This document shows, one piece after another, positions 24,592 to 30,070 of a DNA stretch of 32,085 nucleotides; the first letter of the stretch is position 1, and each line of letters starts with the position of its first letter. Source of the stretch: an uncultured Bacilli bacterium (GTDB lineage: Bacteria > Bacillota_I > Bacilli_A > RF39 > UBA660); NCBI GenBank assembly GCA_947626035.1, contig CANQQR010000009.1, forward strand, positions 1-32,085, written 5' to 3'. The notes below the pieces were generated by a model. It was not told where the DNA came from, did not search any database, and saw only the letters and a list, made by a program, of their open reading frames with translations. The translations under genes and the position numbers were made by a program.

Positions 24592-25593
24592 TTATATCAT
24601 TTTGTTTCGTTTTGTTATTATGTTTTCGTTTACTGTGTAGATAGTTATTTTACCTTGTTTTGGTGTTTTTATAAAGCCTACGTCTTCTATTACTATGTCA
24701 GTAGAGTCATCTATAGTTACTTCTATTTTAGGTAATGTTTTTAAGTTACTGTTTCTTTCTACTTTCATTTTTGTGTATTTTAAGTCATTGTTTAGGTAGA
24801 ATATTAAGTCTACTTTTTCGTTAGTGTTGTTTTCTATTCTTAGTATGTTTGATACTTCTATCATGAAGCCTTGTTTTAGTGTGTATATTTTAGGTTTTAT
24901 TTCTTTTTTTGGAAGTAAACTTTTATATTCTTTTATGTCTATATAGTTTACTATAGAATTTTTGTTTATGAAGCCAGGTGTGTCTATTATTTTTAAGTTA
25001 CTATTTAGGTCTATGTTTATGTTTTCTGTAGTGGTATTTGGTACTATGCTTGTTGTTATGTTTGATATTTTACCTACACTTTTTAGGAAACTATTTATAA
25101 GTGAACTTTTTCCAGAGTTTGTGTAACCTATTACGTATATGTTTTTTACATTATCTTTTTTTAGCTTATTTATTAGTTCATTTATGTTGTACATTTTTTT
25201 GCTGCTTACTACAAATATGTTTTCTTTTATGTTATAGTTTTCTTTTATGTAGTTTATTAGTTTTTTGTCTTTTACACTTTTTGGAAGTAAGTCTTTTTTT
25301 GTTAGGACTAGGTAGATTTTGGTTTTTATGGAATTTATAAGTGCTAGATGATTTTTTGTTAAGGTAAGTGAGTCTACTAGGTATATACAAGGGTATTTTG
25401 TTTTGTTTATTTCTTTTATTAGTAAGTTTACGTCTTGTTGTTTATCTATAATGGTAGCTTCTCCGTAGTGAGTTATTTTAAAGCATCTTTCACAGTATAG
25501 AGATTTTTCTAGTACTTTTTCATTTATGTAACCTGGAGCTTTTTTGTCAGTTGTTTGTAGTGGGGAGCCACAACCTATGCATGTTTTAGTCAT
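24592..25593 (-). CDS. yqeH: Ribosome biogenesis GTPase YqeH
   Basis: Circularly permuted GTPase needed for 30S assembly. The 333-aa protein starts with a treble-clef zinc finger (Cys5, Cys8, Cys34, Cys37), then the permuted order of motifs: G4 TKKD (about 98-101), G5-like VVSSKK, G1 GYTNSGKSSL (about 154-163) and G3 DTPGF. A C-terminal beta domain follows. The start overlaps the yqeG stop by 8 bp, and yqeG-yqeH adjacency is conserved in Bacilli. Confidence 0.96.
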   Translation of the reverse strand: MTKTCIGCGSPLQTTDKKAPGYINEKVLEKSLYCERCFKITHYGEATIIDKQQDVNLLIKEINKTKYPCIYLVDSLTLTKNHLALINSIKTKIYLVLTKKDLLPKSVKDKKLINYIKENYNIKENIFVVSSKKMYNINELINKLKKDNVKNIYVIGYTNSGKSSLINSFLKSVGKISNITTSIVPNTTTENINIDLNSNLKIIDTPGFINKNSIVNYIDIKEYKSLLPKKEIKPKIYTLKQGFMIEVSNILRIENNTNEKVDLIFYLNNDLKYTKMKVERNSNLKTLPKIEVTIDDSTDIVIEDVGFIKTPKQGKITIYTVNENIITKRNKMI

Positions 25594-26110
25594 AATATTT
25601 TCCTTTTTTGAATAGATCTCTTTTATCTAAAATTTTTATTATTATTTTTTCTATTATACGATTAAATAGTGTTACAAATCTGTCTTTTTTACATAGTCTA
25701 TTTACTAGTATACTAGTCATTCCTTGTGAGTTTGCACCTAATATGTCTGTTAGGAATTGGTCTCCTATACAGGCTACTTCTTCTGGTTTAGCTCGGTAGA
25801 TTGACAATATTTTTTGGTAGTTTTTTTTGAATGGTTTTCTTGCACTTGCGCATGAGTCCATTTCTAGTTCGTCTCTAAATGGTTGGACACGTTTTTTACT
25901 GCTATTGGACATTAGTACTGGTCTTAGTCCTAGTTCTTTTATTTTAAACATTAGTTCTTTTGCTTCTTTACTCGGTTTATCAAATTCTATTCCTGCGATT
26001 GTGTTATCTAAATCAAATACGACTATTCTTACCCCTTGTTTTGCTAGTTTTTCATAGTCTATTCTGTATATGCTTTGATAGTACATGTCAGGTACAAATT
26101 TATCTATCAT
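25586..26110 (-). CDS. yqeG: HAD-family phosphatase YqeG
   Basis: A 174-aa class IIIA HAD hydrolase, the usual partner of yqeH. Motif I is VFDLDNT (Asp33 and Asp35), motif II Ser in LMSNSSKK, and motif IV is CIGDQFLTDILGAN. The substrate is unknown. ATG 26108-26110 has AAGGAG 6 nt upstream; a start 13 codons earlier would overlap obgE and lacks a ribosome binding site. Confidence 0.94.
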   Translation of the reverse strand: MIDKFVPDMYYQSIYRIDYEKLAKQGVRIVVFDLDNTIAGIEFDKPSKEAKELMFKIKELGLRPVLMSNSSKKRVQPFRDELEMDSCASARKPFKKNYQKILSIYRAKPEEVACIGDQFLTDILGANSQGMTSILVNRLCKKDRFVTLFNRIIEKIIIKILDKRDLFKKGKYYD

Positions 26111-26123
26111 ATAATACTCCTTT

Positions 26124-27401
26124 TTAATATTCACTATATTCAAATTCATGGTTTAAAATGCGGACGGTGTCACCAGATACAGCACCTAGTTTTTTTAGTT
26201 CGTCGTCTACACCAAGGTTTTTTAGTTTTCTTGCAAATCTAAGGGAAGCTTCGTCACTGTTGAATCTTGTTTTTTTAAGTAGTGTTTCTAGTTTTTCGCC
26301 TGTTATAATCCATGTGTGGTCGTTTTCTTTTTTTATAGTGTATGGTTTTTCTTCTTTGAATTCGTATAGTACGTAGCTTTCAAATTCGTTTTGGTCGTTT
26401 ATAGGACTTCTGTCTATTTCGTTTAGTAGTTTAGATAGTTCTCTTGTTAGTTCTTTTAGTCCTGTTTTTGTTATGCTACTTGTTTCTATTATTATTTCGT
26501 TTTTGTATTTTTCTTTGAATTTTTTTAGGTTTTCATTTGATTCTTTATAGTCCATTTTGCTTGCGATTATTATGCTTTTTTTGTTATATAGTTTTTCATT
26601 GTATGCTAGTACTTCGCTTTTTAGTGTTTCGTAGTCGTCTATTGGGTTTCTTCCGTATATTCCACTCATGTCAATTACGTATGCTAGTATTTTTGTACGC
26701 ATGGCGTGTTTTAGGAATTTGTCTCCTAAGCCAATACCGGTGCTTGCACCTTTTATGATACCAGGTAAGTCTGCTACTACGAATGAAGAAGAGTCTACTT
26801 TTACTACACCTAAATTAGGGGTTAGTGTTGTAAATGGGTAGTCAGCGATTTTTGGTTTTACTTCTGATATTACACTTATTAGGCTGCTTTTTCCAGCACT
26901 TGGGAAACCTATTAGGCCTACGTCGGCTAGTAGTTTTAGTTCGCATTTTACTGTTTTTTCTTCTCCAGGTAAGCCATATTCACTTGTTGTTGGGGCTTTG
27001 GTTTTGTTTGATTTAAATGATGCGTTTCCTCTTCCGCCTTTTCCACCACGAGCGACTATATATTCTTCTCCATCTTTTGTTATGTCACATATTATTAGGT
27101 TGGTTTCTGTGTCTATTAGGGTTGTACCAACAGGAACTTTTATGATTGTGTCTATTCCACTTGCACCTGTTTTTAGGGCACCACTTCCGTTTTTTCCTTT
27201 TTCTCCTTTTATTATTTTGTTGTATCTTAAGTCAATTAGTGTTTTTAAGCCACCGTCGCCTTTAAATATGATGTTACCGCCCATTCCACCGTTTCCACCG
27301 TCAGGGCCTCCCATTTCTACAAATTTTTCATGACGAAAACTAGAGGAGCCATCTCCTCCACGTCCCGCGATTAGTTTTATTGTTACTTCATCTATAAACA
27401 T
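26124..27401 (-). CDS. obgE: GTPase ObgE/CgtA
   Basis: Essential GTPase of 50S maturation and stress control. The 425-aa protein has the Gly-rich Obg fold (1-157), the G domain with G1 GFPSAGKSS (about 166-174), G3 DLPGII and G4 SKMD, and a C-terminal OCT domain (about 345-425). First gene of a leftward operon obgE-yqeG-yqeH-mutL-miaA. AGGTGA lies 9 nt upstream of ATG. Confidence 0.97.
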   Translation of the reverse strand: MFIDEVTIKLIAGRGGDGSSSFRHEKFVEMGGPDGGNGGMGGNIIFKGDGGLKTLIDLRYNKIIKGEKGKNGSGALKTGASGIDTIIKVPVGTTLIDTETNLIICDITKDGEEYIVARGGKGGRGNASFKSNKTKAPTTSEYGLPGEEKTVKCELKLLADVGLIGFPSAGKSSLISVISEVKPKIADYPFTTLTPNLGVVKVDSSSFVVADLPGIIKGASTGIGLGDKFLKHAMRTKILAYVIDMSGIYGRNPIDDYETLKSEVLAYNEKLYNKKSIIIASKMDYKESNENLKKFKEKYKNEIIIETSSITKTGLKELTRELSKLLNEIDRSPINDQNEFESYVLYEFKEEKPYTIKKENDHTWIITGEKLETLLKKTRFNSDEASLRFARKLKNLGVDDELKKLGAVSGDTVRILNHEFEYSEY

Positions 27402-27422
27402 AAATTTTTTTCACCTAACTTA

Positions 27423-27451
27423 ATTTTATCATAGTATGTGGAAAATGGGAA
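27423..27451 (-). promoter_or_regulatory. Promoter of the obgE operon
   Basis: Extended -10 TGA-TAAAAT (hexamer 27423-27428) with a weak -35 TTCCCA (27446-27451) at 17 nt. Confidence 0.55.
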
Positions 27452-27479
27452 TAAATTTCCTAAAGGTTATTCTTTATAG

Positions 27480-27504
27480 AAAAAAAGACTTATTAATCTT
27501 TTTT
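27480..27504 (-). terminator. Weak terminator overlapping the end of the 474-aa gene
   Basis: AAAAAAGA/TCTTTTTT stem (27497-27504 with 27481-27488) around the stop codon, followed on the minus strand by a further T. A/T-only except one G:C pair, so efficiency is doubtful. Confidence 0.4.
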
Positions 27505-28917
27505 ATAAGTTTTAATTAGTCTTTCTTTGTTTTCTTCGTTTAATATGCTTAAAATGTTTATTTCTTCTTTTAGTATTTTTAGGTTTAAGTTTTTGTTTTT
27601 CTTTCTATTTTTTATTATGATTTCTTCTAGGCGACTTATTAACCTTTTTATTATGCGTTTGTCTTTTGGGAAAAGCATTTTTACTTTTATTTTGTGTGTT
27701 TCCTTGTCAAAGTATGTGTATAGTGTTTCTTGTTCTTTACTTTCTAAAGAGACAATAGCTTTTGTTAGTTCTTCTATGGTTATTTTAAATGATATTTGGT
27801 TTTCTATTGTTATTTTTCTTGTTTCTTCCATGTTTTTTAGTCTTTTTTCAATGTATGGCTTTATTATACTGAATATGTATTTTGAGTCTTCTCTTTTAAA
27901 GTCGCCAGTGTTTGTTTCTTTTTTTAGGTCAGGACCGTATTTTCTTTTTAGTATTTCATAGTGTTCTTTTGTTATTATGCTTTTGATTCTTGTTTCAAAT
28001 TCTTCTTCTGTTTCATCTATGTATTTGTATTTTATAAATAGTTGGAAGAATGGTTTTAGGTGTTTTACTTTTGTTTTACTTAGTATTTGTGACATTCCTC
28101 TTTTACTTACTATTTTGTCTTTTTTAGAAGATTCTATTAAGACTTTTTTTGTTAGGTTATTTCCAAAATAAGAGTACAATCTTGTTTGTTCGTTTATTGG
28201 TAAAGATTTTACTACTATTTGTAGTTCTTCTAGTGGTGTGTTAAATATATCTGTTATTCCTATGATTATGTAACCGTTTTGTAGTTTGTTTAGTACATCT
28301 ATTATGTAAGGTATTATTCTTTTGTTTATTTCAAGGTTTTCTCCTACTGTTATTATACATTCGTATTTTACGTTTTTTAAGTCTAGGCCAAATTTTTTTA
28401 TTAGTAATTTGTAGTCATGAGTTCCTAGAAGTGCGAGTACTTGGTTTACTACACTTTCACTTGCTTTAAAGAAGTTATAGAAGTTTAGTCCATTTAGTAT
28501 TTCTAGTTCTGTTCTTCTTTTACTTATTATTAGCCAGAGTTTGTCTATTATTTCTTTGTTTCTCATTTTTGTGATTTTGTCTATATTTTCTAGTGGGTCA
28601 TTATTTATGAATGAGTATTCTTTTAAGAAGTTTATTTTTTCAATTTCAGTTATTTTTTCTAAGGCATATTCTATTTCTTCTTTTTTTGTACCTAGGAATA
28701 TTTCGTATATGTTTTGTTTGTAGAGAGAGAAAGATATTATTTTTTTTAGTTTATTTAGTAAGTAAATAGATTTACTACTTGTTGTGCTTTTTTTGCTTGT
28801 TTTTTCCCAGATTGATAAAAAGATGGCTTGTTCGTTTTTAGTTAGTAAATTAATGTATTTGGTTATTTTTTCGTCTTCTGTTTCTTTTAGTATTTCATAG
28901 AGTTCAGTTTTGAACAT
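27493..28917 (-). CDS. Unknown 474-aa protein with internal tandem duplication
   Basis: Not recognised. ATG 28915-28917 is chosen for its very strong AAGGGGG site; a longer frame upstream has no such signal and would run across the promoter. The protein is helical, Lys/Glu/Ile-rich and cytoplasmic. Two units match in order: about 165-282 and 314-437. Each has a Y-x-(I/L)-L-(I/K)-(K/R)-K-(F/Y)-G-x-D-L-K block (residues 169-181 and 320-332), then an (I)xPYI helix, then an (S)L-x3-EQ-x2-LY-x-YF block (238-251 and 390-403) and a basic helix. The N-terminus has a further LLTKNEQAIFLSIW copy. These blocks resemble the EQxxLxLRYG part of sigma region 4, so a DNA- or RNA-polymerase-related role is possible but unproven. 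Divergent from sigK. Confidence 0.8.
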   Translation of the reverse strand: MFKTELYEILKETEDEKITKYINLLTKNEQAIFLSIWEKTSKKSTTSSKSIYLLNKLKKIISFSLYKQNIYEIFLGTKKEEIEYALEKITEIEKINFLKEYSFINNDPLENIDKITKMRNKEIIDKLWLIISKRRTELEILNGLNFYNFFKASESVVNQVLALLGTHDYKLLIKKFGLDLKNVKYECIITVGENLEINKRIIPYIIDVLNKLQNGYIIIGITDIFNTPLEELQIVVKSLPINEQTRLYSYFGNNLTKKVLIESSKKDKIVSKRGMSQILSKTKVKHLKPFFQLFIKYKYIDETEEEFETRIKSIITKEHYEILKRKYGPDLKKETNTGDFKREDSKYIFSIIKPYIEKRLKNMEETRKITIENQISFKITIEELTKAIVSLESKEQETLYTYFDKETHKIKVKMLFPKDKRIIKRLISRLEEIIIKNRKKNKNLNLKILKEEINILSILNEENKERLIKTYKKD

Positions 28918-28947
28918 TTTATTTTCCCCCTTAATTGGACGGTTATA

Positions 28948-28976
28948 ATTGTAGCAATTTTTAGTACATTTGTCAA
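28948..28976 (-). promoter_or_regulatory. Promoter of the 474-aa gene
   Basis: Perfect TTGACA (28971-28976), 17-nt spacer, TACAAT (28948-28953), about 30 nt before the ATG. Confidence 0.85.
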
Positions 28977-28980
28977 ATGA

Positions 28981-29010
28981 GGTTATTTTTTTTGTTTTGT
29001 TAAATATAAT
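28981..29010 (+). promoter_or_regulatory. Possible sigma-E promoter of sigK
   Basis: AATATAAT (29003-29010) matches the sigma-E -10 CATAHAWT at 7 of 8 positions; GGTTATT (28981-28987), 15 nt upstream, is a partial -35. The hexamer TATAAT also reads as a sigma-A -10. It lies 6 nt before the ATG. In B. subtilis sigK is transcribed by sigma-E. Confidence 0.4.
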
Positions 29011-29016
29011 TAAAGT

Positions 29017-29709
29017 ATGATAGAAAAGATAATTAGATTTTTTAAAAAGTTTGCATTTTTTACTACTAGTTATAGTATTAATGTGTTTCCGCCTCCACTT
29101 AGTAAGGAAGAGGAAGATAAGTATATTTTTCTTTCTTGTAATGGAGATAAGGAAGCAAGAAGTATTTTGATTGAGCATAATTTGAGGCTCGTTGCGCATA
29201 TTGTTAAGAAGTTTGAGAATTTTAATGAGAGTGCGGATGATTTGATAAGTATTGGGACTATTGGATTAATAAAGGGGGTTGATACTTATAATCCTAATAA
29301 GCCTGTTAAACTTATTACTTATGCAGCTAAGTGTATAGAAAACGAGATTCTTATGTATATTAGACAGAATAAGAAGAGTCAGTTAAATGTTAGTTTGAAT
29401 GATTCTATTGGGTATGATAAGGATGGGAATGAGATTACTCTTGCTGATGTTATTAAGGATGATTATGTAGATTCTAGTGAGGTTGTTAATTTAAAAGATA
29501 ATGTTACTCTTTTAAAAAAGTATATTGATGTTTTAAATAAGAGAGAGAAAGATATTATTATTAGAAGGTATGGGCTGCTTAATAAAAAGGAAGAGACTCA
29601 ACGGGAGATTGCAAAGGAGCTTAATATTAGTAGAAGTTATGTTTCTAGGATTGAAAAAAGGGCTTTAGTGAAGTTAATGAGGGAATTTATTAAGCATAAT
29701 AATGTATAA
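29017..29709 (+). CDS. sigK: Sporulation sigma factor pro-sigma-K
   Basis: Late mother-cell sigma factor. The 230-aa protein is uninterrupted (no skin element) and has region 2 (about 38-110: ARSILIEHNLRLVAHIVKKFEN, DLISIGTIGLIKGVD, KLITYAAKCIENEILMYIR) and region 4 (about 165-225: LNKREKDIIIRRYGLL, ETQREIAKELNISRSYVSRIEKRAL). The hydrophobic, basic N-terminus (1-18, MIEKIIRFFKKFAFFTTS) is a pro-sequence; Ser18-Tyr19 matches the S-Y junction cut by SpoIVFB in Bacillus, and VFPPPLSKEEE follows as in mature sigma-K. There is no Shine-Dalgarno. Sigma-E is the main alternative, but NAFPQPL-like residues and the pro-sequence favour sigma-K. Confidence 0.93.
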   Translation: MIEKIIRFFKKFAFFTTSYSINVFPPPLSKEEEDKYIFLSCNGDKEARSILIEHNLRLVAHIVKKFENFNESADDLISIGTIGLIKGVDTYNPNKPVKLITYAAKCIENEILMYIRQNKKSQLNVSLNDSIGYDKDGNEITLADVIKDDYVDSSEVVNLKDNVTLLKKYIDVLNKREKDIIIRRYGLLNKKEETQREIAKELNISRSYVSRIEKRALVKLMREFIKHNNV

Positions 29710-29712
29710 AAT

Positions 29713-29745
29713 AAAGAACAAATTGTTAATGATTTGTTCTTTTGT
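29713..29745. terminator. Bidirectional terminator between sigK and the XRE gene
   Basis: Perfect 11-bp stem AAAGAACAAAT/ATTTGTTCTTT (29713-29723 and 29732-29742), followed by TGTTTT on the plus strand and by ATTTT on the minus strand. Confidence 0.85.
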
Positions 29746-29746
29746 T

Positions 29747-29983
29747 TTATTCAAAGAATTTGTTTAAAGGTACACCTAGTACTTCACTTATTTTGTATAG
29801 ATTATATATGCTTATGCCTTGACTAACTTTTGTGCTTTCCATGCTTCCTATAAGTGATACACTCACACCTATTTTTTTAGCTAGGTCACTTTGTGTCATT
29901 GAGTGTTTATTAGCATTATATAAGATTCTATACTTCTTTATATTTTTACCGACTATATTATTTACTATTTTTTCATTTTTCAT
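29747..29983 (-). CDS. Small XRE-family HTH regulator
   Basis: A 78-aa protein that is little more than a Cro/CI-type helix-turn-helix (about 14-75): IKKYRILYNANKHSMTQSDLAKKIGVSVSLIGSMES spread over helices 1-4, then ISIYNLYKISEVLGVPLNKFF. ATG 29981-29983 is preferred over one four codons earlier because GAGGG sits 5 nt upstream. It lies between sigK and the surface-protein gene. Target unknown. Confidence 0.88.
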   Translation of the reverse strand: MKNEKIVNNIVGKNIKKYRILYNANKHSMTQSDLAKKIGVSVSLIGSMESTKVSQGISIYNLYKISEVLGVPLNKFFE

Positions 29984-30010
29984 TTTAACCCTCATTTATT
30001 TTATAAAGTT

Positions 30011-30060
30011 AATGGGCCAGACTGAACTCACTACTTTTCAATTTTAAAGTCCGGCCCATT
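30011..30060. repeat. GC-rich inverted repeat downstream of the surface-protein gene
   Basis: Arms 30011-30023 and 30048-30060 match at 12 of 13 positions (AATGGGCC-R-GACT) around a 24-nt loop. It lies 10 bp after the stop codon of the surface protein. No U-run follows on either strand, so it is a poor intrinsic terminator; it may stabilise the mRNA or be a recognition structure. Confidence 0.7.
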
Positions 30061-30070
30061 TATTATTTAT

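Noticed and set aside
28918-29199. An in-frame N-terminal extension of the 474-aa protein by 94 codons
   Set aside because: It would cross the consensus promoter at 28948-28976, has no ribosome binding site and has low-complexity, unlike composition; the ATG at 28917 has a strong AAGGGGG site.
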